A stretch of DNA of 64,000 nucleotides from Euwallacea fornicatus (taxonomy: Eukaryota; Arthropoda; Insecta; Coleoptera; Curculionidae). Under the pieces are notes generated by a model. The model had not been told where the DNA came from, made no database searches, and worked only from the letters and a program-made list of their open reading frames with translations. Numbering within the stretch: the stretch's first letter is position 1; the number at the start of each line of letters is the position of its first letter. Position numbers and translations under genes: made by a program. Location of the stretch: NCBI RefSeq assembly GCF_040115645.1, contig NC_089554.1, positions 2,666,001 through 2,730,000 of the forward strand, given 5' to 3'. Positions 49,544 through 60,500 of the stretch are shown here, one piece after another.

Positions 49544-51203
49544 ATGTTTCCAACCTTTTATTAATATTCTGGTATAGCTATTATTATTATGAGTAAAGTG
49601 TAACTTTACATTTAATTTGATGTATTAAACAAGATATATATATTACTTGTTATTGGTGTTTTCATTCCATTTAAGAATTTCTCTATTGATTCATATACTT
49701 TAGGTACTTAGAAGGCTTAAAGTTTAATAATCTGTTTGAATTCTAAACTGAAATTCAGGTAAGTTTCGGTTTACTTCAAGGATACCAATATTTACTTTCT
49801 TCCTGTAAAATTAGCTGCCTGTTGTTTCCTTCTGAATAAAATAATACTTCTAAAGTTCGCCAATATTTTATTTATCTCTCCAATTTGAGTTTTAAAAAGC
49901 ACACCTCGGTACACTAATCCAATGCATACTTCAAATTACATAGACGCTTAAAATGATTCAAAAGTTATGGTATTTTTAATATATTGGAGTGAAATTAATC
50001 AATGAGCTGAATGAAAATTTATCAGTTAAAATCTTGGTTGAGTTGTAATTAATATTTAAAATAAAAAAATTAACTAATGTATTAAGTTTTTTTATCGGGT
50101 TCTTTGATAATCCTACCATTGGAAACTATCAAAACGAAGATTTTCTTCCCTATCTTTCGCGATAGCTTGCGCAAGATTGAAACCATGACCGAGTCATTTG
50201 TCGCTCTAATTTCGGTTTAACATTATATATTATCAACAAAATCTGGTGTTTAAAATGCCGAAATAGCAACAATTATTATGAATAGAGTTTTGGTGCTAAA
50301 AAGCCATATACATCTATTATTTTATTTAAATAACTTAACGTTCAAAAATTAAATTTAATGATGTCGCATATCCATTCAAGCATATTGACTAGTCAAGGTT
50401 ATCTCTTTCTCTGTACTGCTGGTGCAACTTTGTAGAGCGTAGAAAATGCCGAAATTATCTAAGTTGGACTTATATCCTTTTCTAAATAGCCGCCGAAAAA
50501 ATTAATTCGGAGATAACAGGAATAATCTAAATGCAGATACTTAATATATGCATGTGCAACTTCTCTCCAATTCTTGATTCCGAGACGTCCAGATCCCCAT
50601 AAAGCCAATTATATTGGACATTTCATAAGATGCACCTATTGATGTTTGATATGTAATTTTAAAATGCAAATGAATTGTACTTTCAATCCTGTTTGGAAAT
50701 ATCCACGGAATACAATATTGAAAGCTTACCTTGTTTTTGTTACTGAAATATGGAAAAAAGCAAAAAATTCCATTTCCACTTGAAAGTACTAGTAGAATGA
50801 AACGCTGTTCGGGTTAGTTCACTGGTAAAAGGATAAAAAAAAACGAAGTCATTAAATATACCTTTATGTATTACATCTCACAAATATTTGCAATATCATA
50901 CCGTCCAAATGTAACAAAATTTAATGGTAATCTTCAAAATGTATCTGAAGTAGTTTAGGAAAAATATTAAGATTCAAAACCATGACACTTCATCTTTTCC
51001 ACTACACTAACTTCACCTGAAGTCACTGAAATAATAATTGATATTGGAAACTGAGTCACTTTAAAGAATAACAATTTTACAAACAAGAGTCCATGAATGA
51101 ATAGTCACTTTCCAGTGTTTCCAATCTCAACTCTTACTTACAACGCAAAGGCCTTAACATATGTTACTATTAAAACGAAACGAGAAAATTAAAGCAATTC
51201 ACC
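49544..51203. other. Convergent 3' flanks of COPA and BTF3
   Basis: 1.66 kb between two gene ends that face each other. COPA's 3' untranslated region begins here, with a candidate polyadenylation word 'attaaa' at about 49625 and 'aataaa' at about 49837. The right part probably holds the BTF3 3' untranslated region on the minus strand. No further coding sequence is visible. Confidence 0.5.
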
Positions 51204-53702
51204 TTAAGCATTTTCAGTTGGTTTTTCCTCTGTTTTGGTGTCCTCTTTCTTTGCAACTTCTGCCTTACTGGCCTCGTCAAAGTTCTCTACTAGATCCGGA
51301 ACGTCTTCCTCATCCTCTGGCACAATTTTATTAACTCCACCAGCATTGGCTACGGAACTTGCCAAACGTTTCAGTTGGGAGATACCTTCAGGACCTAACT
51401 GACTCAAGATTCCAGGAAGCATTTCCGTGATTTGTTTATTTTCTCCGTGTCCTGTGATAGCAAAAGTGTTAGCGGCTAAAGATGCTTGTGTTTTGGGATT
51501 GTTGAAATGGATTACAGATCCATCATCTTTAATCATATTGACCTGAAAGGTAACATTTTTTCCGTCAACGTAATACAAGCAAAATTGTGCGTTGTATTGC
51601 TAAGTATGTACAGGGTGTTTTCTAATATTTAGACTGGTTTTAGTGAATTTCTTATTAGAGATGAGTAAACGCTTTGAATATAAAAGTGGTAGAATTACTA
51701 CTAAATTGCAAAAAAATGTAGTTGCGTAAAACAAAAAAATAGGTAAGATAAGAAAAAATACAAAGTTGATAAATATCTAATGACCTATCCTATATATTCT
51801 TTTTCACAAGACCACTACACCAACATAGATAAGTGATCTATGAATTTTTGTTACATATTTTTCAATAATTGATATCTAAATATTTTTATGTGGAAATGAT
51901 GGAAACAGTAGTTTATTTAAAATGTATCATTTTTTTCTTTTTTTACCCAATATTGAGTTCTTATTTCATTCAATAACATTTTTTAGTGATTTAGGAGCAG
52001 ATAGTCCTATTGCTTACTTATTTAACATTTTACCTATGTCTAATAATGAACACACCAGAATCTATCTAAATAAAAGATATCTCACCAACAGGTTTCACTT
52101 TAATGGTTCAATACAACACATTAACTTTCTGAAGTATCACTTTGTTATATTAAATTGAAAAGGGTACAGTAAGCTCTAGATGATAGGTAGTTTACACTCT
52201 GGGTTATATAGTTATGTTATATATGTCTAACTACATGATATGTACTATATAATCCACATCATTTTACCAGATAAGGATCACTGAAATACACATTTGTCAA
52301 TCTATATTTATCAAATTGAAGAAGTTGGAATTGCAATGTTATAATGAAATGGTCAATCTTTGGTAAATTATCCAATGCCCTTGAATTATATAATCATTAG
52401 TCTTCAAAAAAGTTGTTAAACACCTATGACGTTAATAAATAATGTCGATTACATTGAAAATAACATCTACCCCTTATATTTAAAATATTTTTGAGAGCCA
52501 ATAAACATTTTTTATTATATTAATTAAGGAACTTCTTTTAAAAACATAATCTTTTCATCAATTACCACTAAGTTAGGATTAATCCTAAGATGAATATTCA
52601 AGGTAAAATTCTTTTAATAACCCCAGCTTTTAGTTTGCCTATTTTGGGCACTTAAAAAAAAGTTGGTGACAAGTAAAGTATGGGTCTTTATGTTATTGAT
52701 TTATTCCAGTTTTACAATGTAAGAAGCAGAATAAACTGAGATTCGTTTACTCAGATCCATACATATTGAGGTGTTAAATTCAGTATAAGTGGAGATTTAG
52801 TAGAAATCAGACAAATGACATACTTATTCAATATGTACAAATTTAATGACACACTATGAATAGATCTTAACCTTTCAATAATAAGGTTAGGCTCCATCAG
52901 GTTAGACTAACAGATAAAAAATCATGCTTGATCAATGGACATCTGTATTTGTGTATAGAAACACAAAATGTGAAGAAAATATTTATTTATTTTTAATTTT
53001 GTAAACTACATTTAATTATTCCTAAGAAATGTGCCATTCTTAAGGATTTTGTCACGACTTTTTGGATTAAGATTCACATAACTTTCAAACAAAGTGCCCA
53101 ACAGACAAATTGCAAATAAATTAACATTAAACTTTCATGGGAAAATAGTACTTAATTGCATGTCCTTCCTATTGTTTTATCCTCAAAGTTTGCTATACTT
53201 CTGCTCAATTTTCTCCAAATAATCAAAAGGCATAACATTCTATTTTTAGTAACATCACATTGGTGATATCGCACTATAGGCGGGGCAATAAAACAGTTTT
53301 CATAAAGATTCAAGTAAAGCTCTTTTGATTTCAATGGTGTAAGTATAAAGATAGTGGTCAAACCGAAGTTTAAATACAGATCTAAGTAAACAAGACTTAG
53401 AGTGGAATACAAATTAGGTAGAAATGATGAAATCGGCCTTCGGCCTTGTATACGTTTTAAATTTCAACATGCATTATGTTGATATCTGATACTCCTAGAA
53501 CACATGTTAACAAGAAAATTCTTACCTCCTCAATCCCAGGGATGGTATTTACTGACAGTTTCTTCAAAGAGGATTGCAATTTCTTATCATCCGTGGCCTG
53601 AGTTGAGTGTACAACCTTCTTCTTCCGCCTTGGGGTCCCTTTGCCGCCGATCCTTACTTGGGCAACTTGAGACTGCAGTTTCTTCAACTTTTCTGCGTTC
53701 AT
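51204..53702 (-). CDS. BTF3: Nascent polypeptide-associated complex subunit beta / BTF3
   Basis: Beta subunit of NAC, the ribosome-bound heterodimer that shields emerging polypeptides and prevents wrong targeting to the ER; the Drosophila orthologue is bicaudal. Two coding exons, 53526-53702 and 51204-51542, joined in phase 0 across a 2-kb intron, give 171 residues, the usual family length. The N-terminus 'MNAEKLKKLQSQVAQVRIGG' is followed by the basic ribosome-binding stretch 'TPRRKKKVVHS'. The NAC beta-barrel domain follows ('VNMIKDDGSVIHFNNPKTQA', 'ITGHGENKQITEMLPGIL'), then an acidic Glu/Lys-rich tail ending 'KPTENA'. It is intact. The intron carries a lone mariner-terminus-like word at about 51611. 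Confidence 0.97.
51607..51645. repeat. Isolated transposon-terminus-like sequence
   Basis: 'gtacagggtgttttctaa' in the BTF3 intron resembles the outer ends of the mariner copies in this window. I could not find an inverted partner within the intron, so it is at best a solo end or a chance match. Confidence 0.3.
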
Positions 53703-53824
53703 GATCGATTCAGTAGAATTACGCAGATTCTATATGATATTCAACACCTTTATGTTTAACTTGCCTACGTTTTTAGATATTTTTGATGTAAATTCTTAAA
53801 AAATGTATCGAGACTTTTTCAAAA

Positions 53825-53875
53825 ACCGCACGTGCTTATAGCCCGGTGCGGCAAGAGAGAAAATGGTGGACTTCC
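53825..53875 (-). promoter_or_regulatory. Putative BTF3 promoter: E-box and pyrimidine start
   Basis: Upstream of the BTF3 ATG, the minus strand has a pyrimidine run ('ttttctctcttgcc', about 53849-53862) like the TOP starts of ribosome-associated genes. An E-box, 'cacgtg', lies at about 53829-53834. A transcription start in the run would give a leader of about 150 bases. This is inferred from words only. Confidence 0.35.
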
Positions 53876-54764
53876 TTTATTCATTCCTGGTAGAGGTGCG
53901 TACGCCTTTTGCCGGGATATTCAAACTCGCATTATGTTTTTACGTGGTTTTGTGATTACGTATTGAAAATTAGGGCTTATAGTTGTGAATTTTTAGACGA
54001 ATTCTTGTGTAATTATTATAATGGCTCTTATTTAGTTTGTAAAATTCGAAATAATCACATAAAATAAGAAAAATTTAAATTAAAAACTCAATTTTAGGAA
54101 ATATTACGATCTTTGCCGACCTTTGACAATTGACTTCTTTGTCGCTACTGTCACAAATCATATTAAACATTATGTTCTCATGCCATGACGTCAATCAGAT
54201 GCCTCTTGTTAACTTAAAGATTTATTAATATTTAAAAGGTTTAATAGATTCTTTATTAAAAAAAACTTCCTTAACAACAACCAAAATAGTGTGATTAGTA
54301 TAGTGGACTACAACGCAAAAGTAGTATATGCAGCATAGAGGTTTTTTACCAATTACCCTAAAATACCTTTGCCTTTCCTCTCAATGGACTTGGCTCTGTC
54401 CCTTTCAATACTAGGGAGTGCCGGCGATAACCTTAAACTATGAATGATTTTCTCTACTCCAAAATAATAATAGTAACAATACTAATACTGAAAAATAAAT
54501 AATAGAAAGAAAGTAATAATAATAATAATAATAATTGCAATAAATAGTAAAGAAAATGATTATAAAAAAGTTAATTTTCTAATTTCCTACCTCGACTTAA
54601 TCAATTTTAATACGTTTAAATTCTATTTATTTTTGCCGTAAAACAAAATTAAAAATGTACTATTTTCTATTAAATTCAACATAAACAAGTACATATATTA
54701 AAAACTGACTTGTTTATAACAAAAACTATTTAACAGGTTTTTACAAATTTCAATTTGTATTCAA
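53876..54764. other. Intergenic, with a TAA microsatellite
   Basis: Contains the upstream flank of BTF3 and the 3' untranslated region of TSPO (both minus strand). A run of six to seven 'aat' units lies at about 54510-54534. No coding sequence is visible. Confidence 0.5.
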
Positions 54765-55541
54765 TTAAATTTCTTTAATCTCTTTGATTCTAGCAGAATC
54801 TTTCCTGTTATCCCTCCAAATCACGTAATTCAAGACAGTCGCTAGTCCCAGCCACAAGGAATAAGGAACGATTAGGTATCCTGCCAAAGGACTAATTTTA
54901 AAAAACAAATAACCTGTTGCCAATGCTGTTGCATTAACTAGTTGAATTTCATATAATGCCTAAAAATCAATATAAAATTTCAGCTTCTTTTTGAATTATT
55001 AAATTGATGGTTTTCATACCAGCTCAGTACGTTTAAGTCCAAAGAAGCAAGGTGTCCATGCCCAATTCAGCAGAATATTACTACCATAAACGATGAGAGG
55101 TATTTTAGCAGCACCTGTCGGTAATAAGAATAAGTTAATTATCCAACTGTATACGAATATGTCAGGTTACTATTTAGAATATATTATATAAACATTACCG
55201 TTACATAGTATGAATGATATTATCTCTTACCATCTGGTCTATTTTACATACCCACCATCAAATCCGCCACCATCTCTGTAAACCAAGTACGAGGCATATC
55301 CGATACATGAGTAAAGGGCTCCCCATGTGACTCCAAATGCACAATTTGAGGGGGTCCATCGGGGTTTTTTCAGCTCCCTGTACCAAGGAGTGAGAGCGTT
55401 TCTAGTAATCACAGCGGCTGAGAAATAAATCGGAAATTAAAATGAAAGTATAACATTAGGTAAAAATATTTTACCGGCCACTCCCCCTACGTTGGGAAGT
55501 ACAGTACTTCCCACAACGGGCCAATTAATTTTCACGGGCAT
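54765..55541 (-). CDS. TSPO: Translocator protein (TspO/MBR family)
   Basis: An outer mitochondrial membrane protein with five membrane helices that binds cholesterol and porphyrins; also called the peripheral-type benzodiazepine receptor. Coding exons 55475-55541, 55256-55417, 55020-55114 and 54765-54959 join in phase to give 172 residues, the normal family length. The start 'MPVKINWPVVGSTVLPNVGG' is followed by the family signature 'LKKPRWTPSNCAFGVTWGAL' and 'YSCIGYASYLVYRDGGGFDG'. Next come helix 3 ('YGSNILLNWAWTPCFFGLKR'), helix 4, and a final helix with the cholesterol-recognition-like pattern 'ATVLNYVIWRDN'. The C-terminus is 'RIKEIKEI'. The gene is compact (introns of about 57-140 bp) and intact. 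Confidence 0.97.
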
Positions 55542-56390
55542 TTTGAGATAAATATTCTATACAGGCAAACTTGATTTTTCGTGTTAGAGCTAAAGAAAAT
55601 TTCAATTGAATAATATGTAGCACACGATCATGACTTACCTACTTTATCACTAAACAAATATAGGATTTTAGCAAATTTATTACAGATGTACCGAAACAGT
55701 ATTAACGCGTATACAATTTACCCAAACGTGTTAACGGTTACAAAACGTAACTAGGAGTTAATTTGTATGCTATTTTTGGCCACCACTGGGCTACTGTACA
55801 GTATAATATAACGAATAAAGCAAATTGAACTTTGGATTTAAGTAATTTTTCCTATAACGATACTATTGCAAAATATCATAAATGGCGAAATTATAATTAC
55901 CTATTTATAGAGGTGAACATCTTACTTCCATAAATAAGTAATTATGGTTACATTTACCTACTTATATTTTGGCGTTACCTTACCTTAGAGAGAATTAGTT
56001 GGATTTTCTCCTTTTTTTGACTTTCATATACTCCTTTAAAAAAAAAATTTCCGCAAATACATAACTTGCGTGCAAATTAAATTCGCCATTATGTCGTGAA
56101 TTATTTGTGTAACATTCGTAATTTCTGTCGTTAAACAACTGCGACAATAATAGAATTTAATTTCGTTAAATAGAATCTATCAAACAATACGATTAACATT
56201 ATGTTGAAAAACCTTTAATGATAAGTATTTCGTATTTAGTTTCAACCTTTCAGTCAGAACTGTCTTCACTGATTTTAGCAACATTGAGTAAAATCAAATG
56301 CTTCATAATACTTTAATTAAAATGAAAAATAAATTTATTTGAACTAGTACATCTTACAAATGCATCAATAAAATGAATTTGGCACTCTTT
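55542..56390. other. Intergenic, TSPO upstream flank
   Basis: Holds the presumed TSPO promoter and leader (minus strand). AT-rich, with no open frame of interest. Confidence 0.45.
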
Positions 56391-56630
56391 CTATAAATTT
56401 ATATGAGGAACACCCAACATTCTATCGTTTTCTATTTTTTGGTGATATCTACATATGTAGTATGAAATGTTCAAATGTTTCCTACAGAATCCCTTATCGG
56501 ACATTTTCGGGTCACAGTCCCAATGAAACCCATACCATCCTTTACTTTTACATGCCAATGTGTGCAAAATGTCCTTCAAAGAATTCTCACCAATAACCCT
56601 CGGCGTCGGCATTCCAGCTTTTAAAATTCC
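56391..56630 (-). CDS. Possible small Cys-rich exon, unknown
   Basis: A minus-strand frame ends at a stop at 56391 and runs up to an acceptor-like 'gaaaaattag' at about 56631. It reads 'MPTPRVIGENSLKDILHTLA', then 'CKSKGWYGFHWDCDPKMSDK', then 'GFCRKHLNIS'. The composition and the three cysteines suggest a small secreted protein exon, but I recognise no family. No signal peptide or upstream partner is secure, and the plus strand also has open frames here. The strand is uncertain. Confidence 0.25.
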   Translation of the reverse strand, partial: GILKAGMPTPRVIGENSLKDILHTLACKSKGWYGFHWDCDPKMSDKGFCRKHLNISYYICRYHQKIENDRMLGVPHINL

Positions 56631-56652
56631 TTTACCTAATTTTTCCGGTTAG

Positions 56653-56820
56653 TGGATAATCACAAAGCATATATCAATGAAAAACGGCCTGAAGATGTTA
56701 AATGCTACAAAAAGTCTCACAAAATATTTAGAAAATTGTTGTACCTGCGAGAAGGTTGGGAATTAGTGAAAGATGATCCAGGACCGGATGGGCACAATTT
56801 TTGCTTGAATACAGATTGAC
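56653..56820 (+). CDS. Possible terminal exon, unknown
   Basis: On the plus strand a good acceptor ('aatttttccggttag') precedes an open frame of about 55 codons ending in TGA at 56818-56820. It includes 'INEKRPEDVKCYKKSHKIFR' and 'EGWELVKDDPGPDGHNFCLN'. It looks like the last exon of a small protein. No upstream exon could be joined, and it lies next to a coding-like frame on the other strand, so at most one of the two may be real. Confidence 0.25.
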
Positions 56821-57567
56821 AAATTGAAATTATTAAGTGAAGGATATTAATAGAAGTTTGAATATTTTCAGACTTGTTAATAATACTTATTATTATTGCC
56901 TTGTTTGCTGTAATAATCTTGTAGTATGTAACTTACAAAAATACTCCCCTGTCTATTCACATATTGTACTTTTGTAGTACCAGACAGGTAAGGTAGAGCA
57001 CATTCATTTCCTCAGCCAGGTATAAAGACCGTTGAAATTTTTGTACATACAATTTTTGCAATTCGTTCCGTAGTAACGAGCGTAATCGAAAGACAGCCTT
57101 AAAATGCAATAAACTATACTTGATTTATAATAATTATTGTAATCTTTGATATTTGATTTATGCTCAGAATGTAGTAACTTTTCTGGGCGCAGTTGAAGCA
57201 TTTGAGTAGGTTTATGATTTTGACTCAAGGCACCACTAATAATTAAAATATCTTCTGCAATTCATTTTCAATTTTTTTTTACCCGAATCGTCAGTTTTTT
57301 TTTTAATTTCCCGTTAAAAACTTATACAGTGCAGTAACGAAAACTCTACCCAACCATCAAGTCAAGTTCCCGCTGCTTTCTATACATCATGAAACAGCCA
57401 TGAAAAGTGGCCAAAGAACGGTTTCGCCTTCTTCGGCGTTTGGACGTCAGCACGAAAGTACTACTGCGTCCTGCGTGCCACACAAAACTACTTTCGCAAA
57501 ATGTGATTAATAATAGTGATACGGCATTGATTTAATTTTTCAATAGTGAAACTGTGCCAAACTAATC
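56821..57567. other. Upstream flank of the SOD-repeat gene
   Basis: AT-rich. A minus-strand open frame at 57004-57228 has no domain and several competing frames. The last 200 bases, richer in GC, probably include the promoter and leader of the gene starting at 57568. Confidence 0.4.
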
Positions 57568-60500
57568 ATGAAATGTGCTGTGGATTATATCTTTGTGATA
57601 CTCTCCTCCATGATAGTTTTAGGTAAGGAAACATAAAGAAGTGTAGAGTTGCGATTATGAACTGCCTGAACTGCCCATATAAATGATAATCAGCATGTGT
57701 TCACTGTTTTGATGGAGCTATTTCGCGTTAAATTAAACAAGGTCGTTGGAACAATGCATAATTACTTACTAAGTTGCCGTGGGATAAGCGTTAATCATCG
57801 ATATTTCGTGGTAAAGAAGCAAATGAAGACAGTCAGAAAAGCGGACTTTCTTTAGTTTTACTTTTTCTTCTTATTTTTTAAATGCAGATATCTACGAGTT
57901 CCTCTAGCTAGGTAATATTTAAAATGGCTGAAATTTGGACAAGAAGGCCCCACCATCAAAGGCGCCTCGACATATTGTTAATAGTTTAGTGGGTTTTACA
58001 CAAAAGAATCAAATTCTATTATTACGACAGTTGATTTAACAAAAGTTCGGAAGAATTATGATACAATAGCAATCATTATTGGTATATTTAACTTAAAAAC
58101 CCTATTTTATATATACTGAATCTCATCAGAGCCGAACGTTGAGAAACGCTTCTGGCTTAATTGAATGTTGATATCATGAGTTAAACCAAGTGACAATACT
58201 TAGGACATGACTTATGGATGTAAGGATATGCAAAGATTGCAGCTTCAGTAATTTCTTTTTAATATTTTTTTGTTAGGTCATATTATTATTTTGATAATCG
58301 GTATTTATCCGACGGCGACCGTTAAGGGCATTAACGTTATACTATATTTAATTTTTATTACTATATATACTTGCAAGTTGATTCTATAACTCATGTTCTA
58401 AAATTTTCTCTGAATTTTACAAGTTTTTCATTTAATTTACAGGTAATTTGAAAAGAACTACTCATGATCGATCTTAAAACGTTAATAACACTATTACATT
58501 TAATTACTATTATTTTAGACCTTCAGCAAGTTACATCAACAGTTTTAAGAAGTTACATATCAGATCAAGGACTTCATGGAACTATAACTTTCACAAAAGA
58601 TCGTGACCAAATTGTTATATCTACGAACTTAGAGCCGACCCTAGAGTATCCTAGTTCTATTTGGTCCTGGTATATCACCGAATTTCCCGTTGATTATACG
58701 ATAATTGAGAATAGGTAATTTTTATTTATTTTATGCAATAAAAATTAAACATAATTGAATAAAAAAACGCCCATTTAATTTTCTAGATGTGAGCAGGAGA
58801 AAATAGGAAACAAATTAATAAACCTCGAAGATCTCTTTGGATATCTTGTTATTCCTGACAACCAAACCAGTGAATTCTCCAGTACAGATTTAAAAATTAA
58901 TGGCAAATTTGGGCTATATGGAAAATCGATTTTCTTGCACGAAGTTGACACTGGAAGAAAGGTATTTATGTTTTTATTATTGAAAAAGCATTGGCAAGGT
59001 CTATTCTTAGGTATGCGCTTCTCTATCAATGTTGGAAAAAAATCACGAGAAAATAGCAGTAGCGCGATTCAACTCACCTATTGCAGGAAATGTGTATTTT
59101 CGTTGGTTTTCGACCAAAGATAATCACAGGGACATGCTGATTATCACTGATTTATACCATTCTAACAAAAAAGAGAAATACCAGAAGTACCTCGACTTCA
59201 CTGAGCACTCGTGGAAGATCTATGTAACCGATATATTCGATGAGACAGATCGCTCTGAAGACAATTGTAACATTTTGCAATTGGTATTTGATCCTGAGAA
59301 TAAAGGCAAAGGAAAAGGTTTAGGCGATGTCGATATAAGGCTGGGAAAACTCAAGGTGTCCACGAATTATAATAGAAACAAATACAAGACTTTATATCAA
59401 GATAGCGACCTAATTTTGCTACCCAGCGATTTGAATGGACCGCAGAGGCGTCTCTATGTAGTTATATTTGAAAAGAAACATGAAGACGTCTTTTTAGCTT
59501 GTGCCAAAATTCGATACGATCATCCTGTAAATTCCAGGTCAGTATTGAATTTGTTTTTTAATTAAAATGTGTAGTGTGCTTAAGATTACAACATCTAACA
59601 CAGGGACAGACTGGATAGGCCTTACTCCGTTGCTATATCCGCTCAAATGTAAATTTGCAGTTAGATTGTAAAAATATACCAGCTAAAGATGAATTATATT
59701 ATAGATTATGTCAAATACTTTAACATTCATTTTGTGTTTTTTGGGGAGCTGTTAGATTGTGACCTCGGAGAAAAATTTTTTTTTTGGTAAGACAACATGA
59801 CTTTAACCCACTAAGAAACTCCATACATGAAGAATGAAGTGAAACTTCAAAGATGAAACAAATTCTGTTAATATACTGATACAATTTTTGATAATGTATC
59901 AACATTATTTGACATAAGTTTTCCTTTTTAGGGTCATAATTCAATCGGGCGGTATTAAAGGGGACATAAGGTTAACTCAACATAACAGGTTTGAGCCGAC
60001 TTTTATAAATTTCAACTTAACAACTGCTAGAGGGGATTTGGAAACGAGGATTGTGTTTGGGTCTACAGTTGCTGGGTAATTAGTTCACACATTTTTTCAT
60101 ATTTTCTATTGAATTTTACCAAAAATGCAGATACAAGATTCACGAATTGCCTATAAAACCTGCAAAAACAGTGGGTCAAAACGAGAATGCTTGCTTGACA
60201 ACGAAATTCGTCTATAATCCCAAGAAAACTGACATAGGCTCAGTTCCACCCAATGGATTTGGCACTCAAGACCAGTATCCAATCGGAGATTTGTCTGGAA
60301 AATTGCTCCATCGGAACAACGCTAGTGTAGTTGTGCCTGGAAGTCAAGAATTGAATGGCACATTTTGGGATGTCTTCCTTCCTCTTCAAGGCGTTAATTC
60401 CGTTATTCATCGAGCTCTTGTAATTTATAAGTAAGTTGTATCAATGTTTCTCCAGAGCTGCAGCAAATATCCGTTTTCATAATACCAGAAACACTCAATA

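Noticed and set aside
58464..58518. Alternative start of the SOD-repeat protein at the ATG at 58464
   Set aside because: It also gives a hydrophobic N-terminus. But the acceptor at 58518 joins exon 1 (a good signal peptide) in the right phase, so I kept the spliced start. An alternative promoter is not excluded.
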